The notes beneath the pieces are model-generated. The model saw only the letters and a program-made list of their open reading frames with translations. It ran no database searches and was not told the origin of the DNA. A DNA stretch of 64,000 nt from Burkholderiales bacterium (GTDB lineage Bacteria; Pseudomonadota; Gammaproteobacteria; Burkholderiales; Ga0077523), in assembly GCA_019745565.1 (NCBI GenBank), contig JAIESW010000037.1, forward strand, positions 1 through 64,000, given 5' to 3'. The translations under genes and the position numbers were made by a program. The stretch's first letter is position 1, and every line of letters begins with the position of its first letter. Shown here in pieces: positions 50,476-62,598 of the stretch.

Positions 50476-51336
50476 ATGGCAGTGGTCGGCAGGATCAAGG
50501 AAATCTGGCGCTACCCGGTGAAGTCTATGGCGGGGCAGACGGTGCAGGAAGCGCGCGTGGCGCCGAACGGCATTCTCGGTGATCGCCTTTGGGCGACGCG
50601 TGCCGATGCGGTCCACGAGATCCAGGGGGCGAAGAAGTTTCCGGTGCTGATGCAGTGCGAGGCGCGCCTTCGCGAGGAACCGCGCAACGGTGTAGTGCCG
50701 CCGGTCGACGTCACCTTTCCGGATGGGTCGGTGCTGGGCAGCGACCACCCGGGCATCCACGCGAAGCTCTCGACGCTGGCCGGAAATTCGCTCTCGCTCT
50801 GGCCGCTGCAACCGCCTTCGGACCTCGCCCACTACCGGCGCCGCCCGATGAACGAGGCCGAGTTCGGTGCCGAGATGCAGGACATCTTCCAGCGCGAACC
50901 GGGCGAGCCGTTCCCCGCGCTCGAGCAGTTTCCCAAGGAGATCCTCGAGTTCACGTCGTTCCCCGGGATGTACTTCGACGTGACGCCGATCCATCTTTTG
51001 ACCACAGCATCGCTCGAGCATCTGGCGAAGTTGAACCCGCAGGCGCAATGGGATGCCCGCCGGTTCCGCCCCAACTTCGTCATCGAGACTGCCGACGGCC
51101 AGGGCTTCGTCGAAAACGGCTGGGTCGGGAAGAACCTGCGCATCGGTGGCCTCACGTTGCATTGCCCCGGGCCGACACCGCGCTGCGGCATGACCACGCG
51201 GGCTCAGAAGGGGTTGCCGTTCGACAAGTCGGTATTGCGGACCATCGTCAAGGACGCGGATCAGAACGTGGGGTTGTATGCGGTGGTGGCGATGGAGGGC
51301 TGCGTCCGGGTCGGAGACGCGGTGGAACTGCAGTAG
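50476..51336 (+). CDS. MOSC domain protein
   Basis: This 286-residue protein has a beta-barrel MOSC_N region (IKEIWRYPVKSMAGQTVQEA) and a MOSC domain with the molybdenum-cofactor-binding cysteine in PTPRCGMTTRAQKG. Similar proteins (YcbX/mARC type) reduce N-hydroxylated compounds using Moco. The 2Fe-2S domain of YcbX is absent, so an outside electron donor would be required. Confidence 0.88.
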   Translation: MAVVGRIKEIWRYPVKSMAGQTVQEARVAPNGILGDRLWATRADAVHEIQGAKKFPVLMQCEARLREEPRNGVVPPVDVTFPDGSVLGSDHPGIHAKLSTLAGNSLSLWPLQPPSDLAHYRRRPMNEAEFGAEMQDIFQREPGEPFPALEQFPKEILEFTSFPGMYFDVTPIHLLTTASLEHLAKLNPQAQWDARRFRPNFVIETADGQGFVENGWVGKNLRIGGLTLHCPGPTPRCGMTTRAQKGLPFDKSVLRTIVKDADQNVGLYAVVAMEGCVRVGDAVELQ

Positions 51337-51359
51337 CGCCGCGTCTCCGATTGCGGCCC

Positions 51360-51899
51360 TCATTCATCGAGCCAGTACTCTCCGGTCACATCGGCCTTGA
51401 CGCCGTTTTCTCCCGGCGCCCGCACGACGTTGCCGCGCAACGTTCCGCGGATGTTCTGGAAGCGGCCGGTACCGCCGGTGAAGGTCGCCACCACGGTGTA
51501 CCGGAACACGGGTGCACCATCGGCGGCCTGGGACAGTTGTCCCACGGCCGACTCCTTGGTGAAGAGGCGGTTGCCGTCCTCGAGCACGTACACCGCGTAG
51601 CTGCTGGCCGTGCCGTTGCCGTTGACGTAGTCGGAAGCGCCGCGTGTGTAACTTTCCTTGACGCGCACGCCGCCGAAGGCGGCGTTCACGTTCTGGTAGT
51701 CCACCTTGCTTTCGAACACACGCAGCTTGTGGCCCGGGACATCGCCCACTTCGATCACCTGTTCCTGCAGGAACTTCGCACTGCCCTGCGGCAGCGTATA
51801 GGCGATCTTCTGGACGTTCTGGGCGCAGGCCTGCTGGGCAGCGATGGAAGCGAGTGCCGCGAGGACGATACGAGCGCTGAGAAAGGGACAGGACCTCAT
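51360..51899 (-). CDS. Secreted protein resembling an allene-oxide-cyclase barrel
   Basis: This 179-residue protein has a signal peptide (1-23, cleavage after CAQ). The strand-rich domain (about 45-179) has FRYTVVATFTGGTGRFQNIRGTLRGN, the pattern of AOC/dirigent-like barrels, and ends VTGEYWLDE. Function in bacteria is unknown. It is next to a membrane protein of unknown function on the same strand (26 bp downstream). Confidence 0.65.
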   Translation of the reverse strand: MRSCPFLSARIVLAALASIAAQQACAQNVQKIAYTLPQGSAKFLQEQVIEVGDVPGHKLRVFESKVDYQNVNAAFGGVRVKESYTRGASDYVNGNGTASSYAVYVLEDGNRLFTKESAVGQLSQAADGAPVFRYTVVATFTGGTGRFQNIRGTLRGNVVRAPGENGVKADVTGEYWLDE

Positions 51900-51925
51900 G
51901 ACGGGAATTCTCCGGATGGCGCGGA

Positions 51926-52351
51926 TCAGATCGCGCGCTGTTGCAGGGAGGCGAACACGCCGACCGCCAGTGCGATCGCGGCCACCATGGCGATGCCGAG
52001 CAGTGACAGGGCCCCATGCCACAGACCGAGGACGAGCACGGCCAGCGCGACCGTGGCCCAGTTGGCGGCCACGATCCACGAACGGAACCGGCCGAGGACT
52101 CCGTTGGAACGGGCGACCATTACCGTGTCGAGCGCGAATACCAACAGGAACAGGCCGAGGAAGCGCAACACCGACGACACGGCGATGCCGAGGATGGCCG
52201 GGTGATCCGGCAGAATCAGCGGCGCGATGGTCTTAGCGAAGGCGACCAGACCCACCCCTACGACCGTGTCGGCGAAGGCGCCGACGTAGAAGGGCAGAGG
52301 CTTGCGCTCGATCAGGCGGGACAGGATGGACTGCGAGGATGAGACGGACAT
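51926..52351 (-). CDS. Small four-helix membrane protein, unknown function
   Basis: This 141-residue protein begins MSVSSSQSILSRLIERKPLPF and has about four transmembrane helices (near 20-40, 48-70, 84-102 and 108-130). No family is recognised. The ATG at 52351 has AGGAGAACAAC before it. It is divergent from the XRE regulator, which shares the 115-bp intergenic region and a perfect operator-like dyad, so it may be the regulator's target. Confidence 0.75.
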   Translation of the reverse strand: MSVSSSQSILSRLIERKPLPFYVGAFADTVVGVGLVAFAKTIAPLILPDHPAILGIAVSSVLRFLGLFLLVFALDTVMVARSNGVLGRFRSWIVAANWATVALAVLVLGLWHGALSLLGIAMVAAIALAVGVFASLQQRAI

Positions 52352-52414
52352 GTTGTTCTCCTGTGATGAGTTGGAACTGCGATGCCAGTTTCGAATTCCG
52401 ATTGAATGCGGGCA

Positions 52415-52431
52415 ATTACCTTGGAGGTAAT
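52415..52431. promoter_or_regulatory. Palindrome ATTACCT-TGG-AGGTAAT, candidate operator
   Basis: Perfect 7-bp arms lie in the divergent space between the four-helix protein and the XRE regulator, 36 bp before the regulator ATG. Size and position suit autoregulation by a helix-turn-helix dimer. Confidence 0.6.
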
Positions 52432-52466
52432 GGCACCGCCGCCATCGCCGGATCGACAATCACGCC

Positions 52467-53297
52467 ATGAAGACGAACACAGCCAACGGAACCGATGCTT
52501 CCCCCGGATTCGGCCTGATGCTGCGTGAGTGGCGTCGGGTGCGAGGCACGAGCCAGCTCGACCTGTCGCTCACGTGTGGGGTCTCGCAACGGCATCTGAG
52601 CTTTCTCGAGTCCGGACGCAGCCGGCCGAGCCGTGAAACGGTCCTGCATCTCGCCGCGGCGCTCAACGTTCCGTTGCATCAGCAGAACGCGATGCTGCTG
52701 TCAGCCGGGTTCGCGCCGGTCTACGCGGAGCGGGCGATGGACGCCCCGGACATGCGGCCGATCGATCGTGCCATCGATCACCTGCTGCAGCGGCAGGAGC
52801 CATATCCGGCGCTGGTCATGGACGAAGCCCACAACATCGTGCGCGCCAACGCGCGCCTGGGGTCGTTGCTGGGCTTCCTGACAGGCATGACGCCGGAAGC
52901 TCTGCTCGGTCAGGGGCCCGTCAACGCTATCGAAGTGGTGCTGCGGCCGGACGGACTGCGGCCGGTCGTCGAGAACTGGTCCGAAGTGGCCGCCTGGTCG
53001 GTCCGCCGCCTGCGGGCCGAAGCAATGGCGGATGGTCCCGCCAGCAAGGCCGCGCGGTTGCTGGACGCGGTGCTCAAACTACCCGACGTTGCTGCCATCG
53101 ACCGCACGTTGCACCTGGAGCGGCATCTGCCGCCGACGCTGGTGGTGAAGTTCGTCCGGGGCGAGACGCGGTTGTCGTTGTTCTCGATCATCGCGACCAT
53201 CGGAACGCCGCTCGACGTGTCGTTGCAGAACCTCAGGCTCGAGTTGTTCTTTCCGGCGGACGAGCAGACGGCGGAGTGGTTCTCGCGCGCTGACTGA
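52467..53297 (+). CDS. XRE-family regulator with MmyB-like ligand-binding domain
   Basis: This 276-residue protein has an N-terminal helix-turn-helix (LREWRRVRGTSQLDLSLTCGVSQRHLSFLESGRSRPSRETV, about 19-62) and a C-terminal MmyB-type domain, which often binds fatty acids or similar ligands (YPALVMDEAHNIVRANARLGSLL; SLQNLRLELFFPADEQT). The target is probably its own promoter and the divergent membrane/AOC-like genes. Confidence 0.9.
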   Translation: MKTNTANGTDASPGFGLMLREWRRVRGTSQLDLSLTCGVSQRHLSFLESGRSRPSRETVLHLAAALNVPLHQQNAMLLSAGFAPVYAERAMDAPDMRPIDRAIDHLLQRQEPYPALVMDEAHNIVRANARLGSLLGFLTGMTPEALLGQGPVNAIEVVLRPDGLRPVVENWSEVAAWSVRRLRAEAMADGPASKAARLLDAVLKLPDVAAIDRTLHLERHLPPTLVVKFVRGETRLSLFSIIATIGTPLDVSLQNLRLELFFPADEQTAEWFSRAD

Positions 53298-53309
53298 GTC
53301 GATCCGCTC

Positions 53310-53336
53310 CCTCCCCCAGCAAAGCTGGGGGAGGGT
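53310..53336. repeat. Half element of the CCCTCCCC palindrome family (copy D)
   Basis: CCCTCCCCCAGC-AAA-GCTGGGGGAGGG is a perfect 12-bp hairpin, followed by TTGGGGAGGGGGC. It corresponds to the right half of copies A and C. It stands between convergent genes and may also act as a transcription barrier, although no T-run follows. Confidence 0.75.
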
Positions 53337-53371
53337 TGGGGAGGGGGCTAGCGGCGCTTCCGACGAAACTA

Positions 53372-54307
53372 CTACCGGGGTGCCGCCGGCGCGAACCGCG
53401 GCGCTGTCACGGTGAACACATCGACTGAAGCCGGATCCACGTGCACCGGCACCCAGGCGACCGTAGGCGATCCCGGCACCTGGATTCGCAGCAGGTTCCG
53501 GACGCCTTCGCGAGTCTTCGCGCGCCACCACGGCCGATCGAACTGGAAGCGGTGCGTGTCGCCGTGGACGAGTAACACCGGGCGGCCGTATGCGATGGTC
53601 TCGTCTTTCACGATGTCGAGGACGTCGGCGTACGGTCGAGCGAAGCGGCCGATCCGTTCCAGGCGTGTATTAGCGTGAACGAACAGGACCACCGCCGGGG
53701 CGTTGCGATCACGTGCCAATGCGAAGCCTTCCTTCAGCCAGTACACGTTCGCGTCGTTCCGCACCGTGTACTCCGGCTTGGGATCCGTCCCGCTGCCGCG
53801 ATTGTTTGACGAACCAATCATGTGCAGGCCGATGAACAGGATGCCTTTGTGCCACCACCGGACGTTCTCGGGACAACAGCCTTCGCGACCGATCGGCTGA
53901 CGTTCGAGCGGCATGCGCTGCAGGCCCAGCGAGTCGGGACGATGGAAGAACGTGTCGCGCAGCTTCGCAAGGCGCTCCTCCGGGACCCAGCTGCCGCTCA
54001 TCACGCGATCGCAATCGGTCCAGTCGTTGTCGCCGGGAATCAGCACGAGCGGAACCGGAGTAGCGTCCAGCAGCTTGAGGCGGTCGGCGTACGTCGCGTC
54101 GTTGCAATCGCTGTGACCGCTCTTGATGTCGCCGATGTGGACCGCGAACGCGAGACCCTCGCGCCCGAAGGTGTCGAGCATCCGGCCCATGGCCTCGTGC
54201 TCGTTCCAGTTGTAGGGTGCGTCGCCCAGCGCGGCGAAGGTGAAGGGTTCCGCTTGTGCCAGGGCGAACCCTGCGAGCAGCACCGCGCCCGCAAGACTAC
54301 GAAGCAT
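53372..54307 (-). CDS. Secreted metallophosphoesterase-like protein
   Basis: This 311-residue protein has a signal peptide (1-19). It resembles calcineurin-type phosphoesterases: [33 protein letters not shown] and VHGDTHRF stand in place of the standard D-x-H, GDxxD, GN-H-D/E, H and G-H-x-H blocks. Some metal ligands differ from the consensus, so activity is unsure. Its start overlaps the end of mutS by 11 bp, so the two are probably co-translated. That pairing is unexpected. Confidence 0.8.
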   Translation of the reverse strand: MLRSLAGAVLLAGFALAQAEPFTFAALGDAPYNWNEHEAMGRMLDTFGREGLAFAVHIGDIKSGHSDCNDATYADRLKLLDATPVPLVLIPGDNDWTDCDRVMSGSWVPEERLAKLRDTFFHRPDSLGLQRMPLERQPIGREGCCPENVRWWHKGILFIGLHMIGSSNNRGSGTDPKPEYTVRNDANVYWLKEGFALARDRNAPAVVLFVHANTRLERIGRFARPYADVLDIVKDETIAYGRPVLLVHGDTHRFQFDRPWWRAKTREGVRNLLRIQVPGSPTVAWVPVHVDPASVDVFTVTAPRFAPAAPR

Positions 54308-56858
54308 CGCCGGCCAGGCGTTTCAGCTCGTAGAGCAGATCCAGAGCCTCGCGAGGGGCCAGTCCATCGGGGTCGATGGCGGCGAGACGGGCGAGCAGCG
54401 GCTGTGCATCCGGTCCGGTCGCTTCGACGGCAACAGGCGGGGGCGCACCGAAGAACAGGTCGCCCTGAGGACTAGCAGCGGATTCGAGGTCGGTCAGCTT
54501 GCGGCGCGCGTTGCGGATGACGGCGCCGGGAACGCCGGCGAGCTGCGCGACCTGCAAGCCGTAGCTCTGCGACGCCGGTCCTTCCTCGACGGCATGCAGG
54601 AACACGATGCGGTCCTTGTGCTCGACGGCGTCGAGGTGGACGTTGGCTACCTCGCGATAGTCCTCGGCGAGGCGGGTCAATTCGAAGTAGTGGGTCGCGA
54701 ACAGGGTGTACGCACGGTTCTTCTCCACCAGGTGGCGGGCGATGGCCCACGCCAGCGCGAGACCATCGAAGGTCGATGTGCCGCGGCCGATCTCGTCCAT
54801 CAACACCAGCGAACGCTCGGTCGCGTTGTGCAGGATGTTGGCTGCCTCCGTCATTTCCACCATGAAGGTGGACCGGCCACCGGCGAGATCGTCCGCGGCA
54901 CCGATGCGCGTGAAGATGCGATCGATCGGTCCGAGGCGCGCCCGGGTCGCCGGCACGAAGCAACCGCAATGCGCCAGCAGGGTGATGAGCGCCACCTGCC
55001 GCATGTACGTGGACTTGCCGCCCATGTTGGGGCCGGTGATGAGCAGCATCCGCCGCGCGTCGTGGAGGCGTGTGTCGTTCGGGACGAAGTTCTCCACCTG
55101 CCGTTCCACTACGGGGTGGCGGCCGGCTTCGATCTCGAGCAGGTCTTCATCGACCAATTCGGGCGCCACCAGCCCCAGGACTTGCGCCCGCTCGCCGAAC
55201 GTGGACAGCACGTCGAGCTCCGCCAACGCAGCGGCAGCGTTCTGGAGTGCCGGTATGTGCGGCGCCAGCCATTCCAGCAGTTCCTCGTACAGCAGCTTTT
55301 CGCGCGCCAGCGCGCGGTCCTGGGCGGACAGCGCCTTGTCCTCGAATGCCTTCAGCTCCGGCGTGATGTAGCGCTCGGCGTTCTTCAGCGTCTGGCGGCG
55401 GCGGTAGTCGTCCGGCACCTTGTCGGCATTGGCGTTGGTCACCTCGATGTAGAAGCCGTGCACCCGGTTGTACTCGACCTTCAGGTTGGCGATGCCGGTG
55501 CGCTCCCGTTCGCGCGCTTCGAGCTGCAACAGGAAGGTGCCGCTGTCGCTCTGCAGGGAACGCAATTCGTCGAGATCGGGATCGAACCCATCAGCAATGA
55601 CACCGCCGTCGCGGATGGTCGAGGCGGGTGTCTCGAGCAGAGTGCGTCGCAGCCGGTCCGCGATGGCCGGATCGACGGAGAGCGCGGTGGCCAGTTCGGC
55701 AATGCGAGGAGTGTCGCAGGCCGACAGCTGGACGGCGATTTCGGGTGCGCGCGCGAGCGTGTCGCGCAACCCGGACAGGTCGCGGGGCCGCGCGCTCTTG
55801 AGCGCGACGCGCGCGGTGATGCGCTCCACGTCGACGCATTCCCGCAGTACCGTGCGCAGCGATTCCCCGATGCCTTCCTGCATCACGGCGACCGCGGCCA
55901 GACGGCCGCGCAACGTCGCGCGATCGCGCAACGGGTGATGCAGCCAGTGCCGCATCAGCCGGCTGCCCATGCTGGTGGAGCACGTGTCCAGCACCGACAG
56001 CAGGGTCGGCGCGGGTTCGCCGCGCAATGTCTCCGAGATCTCGAGATTCCGGCGGGTGGCGGGGTCCAGAACCACCACCGCATCGGATTGCTCGACGTTC
56101 AGTTCGCGGACGTGAGCCAGCGTCGCGGCCTGCGTGGTGCGGGCGTACTGCACCAGAGCGCCCGCGGCACCGAGAGCCGGGCCCAGCCCGTCGGCACCGA
56201 ATCCGGCCAGGTCGCGGGTACCGAACTGCTCGCACAGCAGTCGCTGGGCGGCCTCGATATCGAAGTGCCACGGCGGCAGCCGCTTGAGCGCGATCCCGGA
56301 GCCTTCCAGGGTGGCTCCACCATCGTCGTCGGCGAACAGGATCTCTGCCGGTGCGAGGCGCGACAACTCCGAGGCGAGCTCGCCGGGATTCGTTTCCAGC
56401 ACGCGCAGCCGCCCGGAACTCAACGAAAGCCACGCGAGGCCCAACACGCCCTTCGCGCGCGCCAGCGCCAGCAGCACGTTGTCGCGCCGGTCGTCGAGCA
56501 GAGCGGCATCGGTCAGCGTGCCGGGTGTGACGATGCGCTGCACCTGCCGCTCGACCGGACCCTTGGATGTGGCCGGGTCACCGATCTGCTCGCAGATCGC
56601 GACCGACTCGCCCTGTTTCACCAGTTTCGCGAGGTACTGCTCCACGGCGTGGAAAGGCACGCCGGCCATCTTGATGGGCTCGCCAGCGGAAGCGCCGCGC
56701 TTGGTGAGGGTGATGTCGAGCAGCTTCGCGGCGCGTTCGGCGTCTTCGAAGAACAGCTCGTAGAAATCCCCCATGCGATAGAACAGCAGCTTGTCCGGAT
56801 GCTGCGCCTTGATGCGCAGGTACTGCTGCATGACCGGAGTGTGCTGTGGGGCGTTCAT
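54297..56858 (-). CDS. mutS: DNA mismatch repair protein MutS
   Basis: This 853-residue protein recognises mismatches. The N-terminal mismatch-binding domain has [12 protein letters not shown] (the family's F-x-E motif). The connector, core and clamp domains follow. The ATPase domain has Walker [14 protein letters not shown] and the block [17 protein letters not shown], then the C-terminal helix-turn-helix. The ATG at 56858 (MNAPQHTP) is preferred; a TTG four codons upstream is possible. Confidence 0.96.
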   Translation of the reverse strand: MNAPQHTPVMQQYLRIKAQHPDKLLFYRMGDFYELFFEDAERAAKLLDITLTKRGASAGEPIKMAGVPFHAVEQYLAKLVKQGESVAICEQIGDPATSKGPVERQVQRIVTPGTLTDAALLDDRRDNVLLALARAKGVLGLAWLSLSSGRLRVLETNPGELASELSRLAPAEILFADDDGGATLEGSGIALKRLPPWHFDIEAAQRLLCEQFGTRDLAGFGADGLGPALGAAGALVQYARTTQAATLAHVRELNVEQSDAVVVLDPATRRNLEISETLRGEPAPTLLSVLDTCSTSMGSRLMRHWLHHPLRDRATLRGRLAAVAVMQEGIGESLRTVLRECVDVERITARVALKSARPRDLSGLRDTLARAPEIAVQLSACDTPRIAELATALSVDPAIADRLRRTLLETPASTIRDGGVIADGFDPDLDELRSLQSDSGTFLLQLEARERERTGIANLKVEYNRVHGFYIEVTNANADKVPDDYRRRQTLKNAERYITPELKAFEDKALSAQDRALAREKLLYEELLEWLAPHIPALQNAAAALAELDVLSTFGERAQVLGLVAPELVDEDLLEIEAGRHPVVERQVENFVPNDTRLHDARRMLLITGPNMGGKSTYMRQVALITLLAHCGCFVPATRARLGPIDRIFTRIGAADDLAGGRSTFMVEMTEAANILHNATERSLVLMDEIGRGTSTFDGLALAWAIARHLVEKNRAYTLFATHYFELTRLAEDYREVANVHLDAVEHKDRIVFLHAVEEGPASQSYGLQVAQLAGVPGAVIRNARRKLTDLESAASPQGDLFFGAPPPVAVEATGPDAQPLLARLAAIDPDGLAPREALDLLYELKRLAGDAS

Positions 56859-57001
56859 GCCGTGCGTCAATCCAGGCTATGGGTTCGCGCCGCGCCGGGC
56901 GACACGACGGAGGTCATGGTCCATGGCAACATGCCGGCCTTCGCAATTGCCCGAACGGAATCGATGCCCGTCCCGACCATCCTCGCGTTGCCGTCGCCGG
57001 T

Positions 57002-57802
57002 CTACGCCGCCCGCAGCGCCGGCGTCAGATGAGCCCCGATCACCTGCAGCATCTGCGGGAAGATCTTCGGGTTGCCCGCCACGATCATCCCTTTCTGCAG
57101 ATAGCCATCGTTGCCCTGCAGGTCACCCACCAGCCCGCCGGCTTCCTGGATCATCAGCGCACCAGCCGCCATGTCCCACGGAGAGAGACCGATCTCCCAG
57201 AACCCGTCGAGACGACCGGCCGCGACATTGGCGAGGTCGAGTGCGGCCGCGCCGGGTCGGCGGATGCCTGCCGTCTTGTGCATGAAGTCCTTCATCATCG
57301 CCACGTAGGCGTCGGTATGCTCCTGGATGCGGAACGGAAAGCCGGTTCCGACCAGCGTGTCGATGAGCTTCTCGCGCTTGGAAACGCGCAGGCGCCGATC
57401 GTTGAGGAATGCACCGCTGCCACGAGAGGCGGTGAAGAGGTCGTTGCGGACCGGGTCGTAGATCACGCCGTGGGTCAGCACACCCTTCAGCGTCATCGCG
57501 ATGGAGACGCAGTAGACCGGAAAGCCGTGAAGGAAGTTGGTGGTGCCGTCGAGCGGGTCGATGATCCATACGTGGTCGGATTCGCCCGAGGGACCGCTTT
57601 CCTCGCCGAGGAAGGCGTGGTCCGGATAGGCGGTCCGCAGCGTGTCGATGATCGCCTCCTCGGCCGCCTTGTCGACTTCGGAGACGAGGTCGTTCAGCGA
57701 CTTGTGGCGGACGGTGAGGATGTCGAGGTTGTCCGACGCGCGTGCGATGATGCTGCCGGCGCGTCGCGCGGCCTTCACCGCGATGTTGAGCATGGGATGC
57801 AT
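57002..57802 (-). CDS. suhB: Inositol-1-monophosphatase family protein SuhB
   Basis: This 266-residue protein has the FIG/IMPase metal-binding motifs [22 protein letters not shown] and [15 protein letters not shown]. The start [16 protein letters not shown] matches SuhB, which also takes part in rRNA antitermination. It is divergent from trmJ, as usual. Confidence 0.94.
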   Translation of the reverse strand: MHPMLNIAVKAARRAGSIIARASDNLDILTVRHKSLNDLVSEVDKAAEEAIIDTLRTAYPDHAFLGEESGPSGESDHVWIIDPLDGTTNFLHGFPVYCVSIAMTLKGVLTHGVIYDPVRNDLFTASRGSGAFLNDRRLRVSKREKLIDTLVGTGFPFRIQEHTDAYVAMMKDFMHKTAGIRRPGAAALDLANVAAGRLDGFWEIGLSPWDMAAGALMIQEAGGLVGDLQGNDGYLQKGMIVAGNPKIFPQMLQVIGAHLTPALRAA

Positions 57803-57873
57803 GGTGGGCGCCGCGGAATAGCGAAAGACGCGCATTCTAGCCGATGGGGTGCCTCCTTCCGGAGCGCGCTGGC

Positions 57874-58599
57874 GTGAGCGATCGTTTGGCGCGCGTGCGC
57901 ATCGTGCTGTCGCACCCAACCCATCCGGGCAACATCGGTGCGACCGCGCGGGCGATGAAGACCATGGGACTGACGCAACTCGTGCTGGTGAATCCGAAGC
58001 GCTTTCCGGACCCCCAGGCCGATGCGCTGTCGTCGAACGCGCTCGACGTGCTGGGTGCCGCCAAGGTGGTCGGGTCGCTGGACGAGGCGCTCGCCGGAAC
58101 CGTACTCGCTGTGGCGACAGTCAGTCATACCTACGAGATGGCGCCGGAACTGGTCACTTGCCGTGAAGCAGCAGCCCGCGCCGTGCACGATGCAGCCTCC
58201 GGCGACGTAGCTCTGGTGTTCGGCACCGAGGCGAACGGACTCGCGGTCGACGAGGTGCTGAAGTGCTCGCTGCTCGCGCACATTCCCTCCAATCCCGATT
58301 ACACGTCGCTCAATCTCGCGCAGGCGGTGCAGGTGTTCGCGTACGAAATCCGGATCGCGGCGTTGGGCGACAGGGTGCCCGATGTCGACCGTGCCGCGTT
58401 GCCGACCTTCGACGACATGCAGCACCTGCACGCCCATCTCGAGGAGGTCCTTGCCGGCATCGGGTTCTTCGATCCGGAGAATCCCAAGAAGCTTTTGCCG
58501 CGGTTGCGGCGCCTGATCGCCAAGGCGCGGTTGGACCAGGAAGAAGTGCGCATCCTGCGCGGCCTGCTCAACTCGGTGACGCGCGTCCGCAAGAGTTGA
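57874..58599 (+). CDS. trmJ: tRNA (cytidine/uridine-2'-O)-methyltransferase TrmJ
   Basis: This 241-residue SPOUT methyltransferase modifies position 32 of tRNAs. It has [41 protein letters not shown] (motif 2) and [22 protein letters not shown] (the knot). The start is taken as GTG 57874 ([12 protein letters not shown]), preceded by GGAGCGC; the ATG at 57844 is an alternative with no ribosome binding site. Confidence 0.92.
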   Translation: MSDRLARVRIVLSHPTHPGNIGATARAMKTMGLTQLVLVNPKRFPDPQADALSSNALDVLGAAKVVGSLDEALAGTVLAVATVSHTYEMAPELVTCREAAARAVHDAASGDVALVFGTEANGLAVDEVLKCSLLAHIPSNPDYTSLNLAQAVQVFAYEIRIAALGDRVPDVDRAALPTFDDMQHLHAHLEEVLAGIGFFDPENPKKLLPRLRRLIAKARLDQEEVRILRGLLNSVTRVRKS

Positions 58600-58658
58600 C
58601 CGCGACGCTCGGGCTTCAGTAACGTGCCCGGTTCACGCGAGGAAGGGCGAGGCTGGAC

Positions 58659-59411
58659 ATGCTGGCGAAGGTGAGGGAAGAGATCCGGGTGGTGTTTGAC
58701 CGCGACCCCGCGGCACGCTCCGCTTGGGAGGTCATCACCTGTTATCCCGGCTTCCACGCGCTGCTGTTCCACCGGCTCGCCCATCGATTGTGGCTGTGGA
58801 AGCTGCGCTGGTTCGCTCGCTGGGTATCGGCCGTGGCGCGCTGGCTGACCGGCATCGAGATCCATCCGGGTGCGCGGATCGGCCGCCGGTTCTTCATTGA
58901 TCACGGCATGGGGGTGGTGATCGGTGAAACCGCCGAGATCGGTGACGACTGCACGCTGTACCACGGCGTCACGCTGGGCGGTACATCCTGGAACAAGGGC
59001 AAGCGGCATCCGACCCTGGGACAGGGCGTGGTCATCGGGGCCGGCGCCAAGGTGCTGGGTCCCGTCACGGTCGGTGACAGCGCCAAGATCGGGTCGAACG
59101 CGGTGGTGGTGCGCGACGTTCCGGCGGGCAGCACGGCGGTGGGCATCCCGGCCCGCATCATCGCGCCCGGCGAAGGCGAAACCCGGGAGCAACGCGCTGA
59201 AAAGATGGGATTTTCCGCCTATGCGGTGGGAGCCGACATGAACGACCCGATGGTCAAGGCGATCCACGGCCTGATCGATCACATGGCCGTCCAGGAAAAG
59301 CAGATCGCGGCGCTGCAAACGGAAATTCAAAGACTTGGCGGCCATGTGGACGATTCGAAGGCGACCGCCGACAAGTTCGACCCGGCCTATCTGAACCGGA
59401 TTGTTGACTGA
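58659..59411 (+). CDS. cysE: Serine O-acetyltransferase (EpsC/CysE type)
   Basis: This 250-residue protein acetylates serine for cysteine synthesis. The left-handed beta-helix has [67 protein letters not shown]. The catalytic His lies in FIDHGMG. The C-terminal tail has a coiled-coil-like part ([17 protein letters not shown]). Its last codons contain the iscR -35 box. Cysteine is the sulfur source for the suf genes that follow. Confidence 0.94.
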   Translation: MLAKVREEIRVVFDRDPAARSAWEVITCYPGFHALLFHRLAHRLWLWKLRWFARWVSAVARWLTGIEIHPGARIGRRFFIDHGMGVVIGETAEIGDDCTLYHGVTLGGTSWNKGKRHPTLGQGVVIGAGAKVLGPVTVGDSAKIGSNAVVVRDVPAGSTAVGIPARIIAPGEGETREQRAEKMGFSAYAVGADMNDPMVKAIHGLIDHMAVQEKQIAALQTEIQRLGGHVDDSKATADKFDPAYLNRIVD

Positions 59412-59434
59412 AAAAGTCGGTCAATCGTATACTT
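59405..59434 (+). promoter_or_regulatory. Promoter of the iscR-suf operon
   Basis: TTGACT (59405-59410) and TATACT (59429-59434) are separated by 18 bp. The -35 lies within the final codons and stop of cysE. The IscR-type operator begins inside the -10. Confidence 0.65.
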
Positions 59435-59454
59435 GAGCAAAATAATCAGGTACC
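59430..59454 (+). promoter_or_regulatory. Type 1 IscR-binding site
   Basis: The 25-bp dyad begins ATACTTGAG and ends TCAGGTAC around an AAAAT centre, matching the consensus for [2Fe-2S]-IscR. It covers the -10 and start of the iscR promoter, so repression by holo-IscR (autoregulation) is expected. Confidence 0.75.
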
Positions 59455-59523
59455 CGACTGAAGCGTCGAGGGGCGCACACGGGCCGGCAGCACCCTGAGG
59501 TCCAACCTATTTCCGAGGACGCC

Positions 59524-60015
59524 ATGCGACTCACCACGAAGGGCCGTTTTGCAGTCACCGCCATGATCGATCTCGCGCTGCGCGACGGAGAAGGTCCCGT
59601 CACCCTGGCCGACATCAGCGAGCGGCAGAAGATTTCGCTCTCCTATCTCGAGCAGTTGTTCGGCCGCCTGCGGCGCAAAGGGCTGGTCAACAGCACCCGT
59701 GGCCCGGGCGGCGGCTACACGCTGGCGAAGAAGACCGTGGACGTCTCGGTGGCCGACGTCATCCTGGCGGTGGACGAGCCGATCGACGCGACCCAGTGCG
59801 GCGGCAAGGAAAACTGTCACGACGACCGTAAATGCCTCACGCACGACCTTTGGACCCGGCTCAACACCCATATCTTCGATTACCTGCAGGCAGTGACGCT
59901 GGCCCAGCTCGTCGCGGAACAGCGCGACCCGGCGAAACAGCCGCAGGTGGTGGAAATGCCCGAACGGCGCGGCTCCCGCTGCGACCAGGGCAAGGAGCCG
60001 GCGGTATCGGCTTGA
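59524..60015 (+). CDS. iscR: Iron-sulfur cluster regulator IscR
   Basis: This 163-residue Rrf2-family regulator has a winged helix ([19 protein letters not shown], then [19 protein letters not shown]) and the cluster ligands C92, C98, C104 with H107 ([17 protein letters not shown]), the same positions as in E. coli. It senses Fe-S status and here heads a suf operon. The stop overlaps or touches the next frame at 60015. Confidence 0.96.
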   Translation: MRLTTKGRFAVTAMIDLALRDGEGPVTLADISERQKISLSYLEQLFGRLRRKGLVNSTRGPGGGYTLAKKTVDVSVADVILAVDEPIDATQCGGKENCHDDRKCLTHDLWTRLNTHIFDYLQAVTLAQLVAEQRDPAKQPQVVEMPERRGSRCDQGKEPAVSA

Positions 60016-60041
60016 TGGGCAGTCATCAGGAGGCAGCGACA

Positions 60042-60365
60042 GTGGCGATCACGTTGACCGAAAACGCGGCGAAGCACATCCGCAACTCCATCGTCGCCAA
60101 GCGTGGCGGGATGGGCTTGCGCTTGGGCGTGCGCAAGGTGGGCTGTTCAGGACTCGCCTACACCTTCGACGTGGCGGAGGCGGTGGGCTCCGACGACCGG
60201 TTGTTCGAAGCGCACGACGCGAAGGTCGTGGTGGACCAGGAAGCGCTGCGCGTCCTGGACGGTTCGACCCTCGATTTCGTCCGCGACGGCTTCAAGGAAG
60301 TCTTCAAGGTCGAGAACCCCAACGCCAAGAGCCAGTGCGGCTGCGGCGAGAGCTTCAACGTCTAG
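60042..60365 (+). CDS. A-type Fe-S carrier protein (IscA/SufA)
   Basis: This 107-residue protein has the three cysteines of A-type carriers ([11 protein letters not shown] and SQCGCGESF). The start is the GTG at 60042 ([13 protein letters not shown]), because AGGAGG lies 8 bp before it and the family begins there. The ATG at 60015, which overlaps the iscR stop by one base, would add nine unrelated residues. It stands between iscR and sufB. From its sequence it could be called IscA or SufA. Confidence 0.92.
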   Translation: MAITLTENAAKHIRNSIVAKRGGMGLRLGVRKVGCSGLAYTFDVAEAVGSDDRLFEAHDAKVVVDQEALRVLDGSTLDFVRDGFKEVFKVENPNAKSQCGCGESFNV

Positions 60366-60382
60366 AACGCGGAACGGAAGCG

Positions 60383-62597
<2,215 letters not shown>

Positions 62598-62598
<1 letters not shown>

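Noticed and set aside
54240..57032. Open frame of 930 codons on the + strand
   Set aside because: It is antisense to mutS and biased to Gln, Arg and Gly as expected for a shadow.
60015..60041. ATG start of the A-type carrier at 60015
   Set aside because: The AGGAGG 8 bp before GTG 60042 and the family N-terminus favour the later start.
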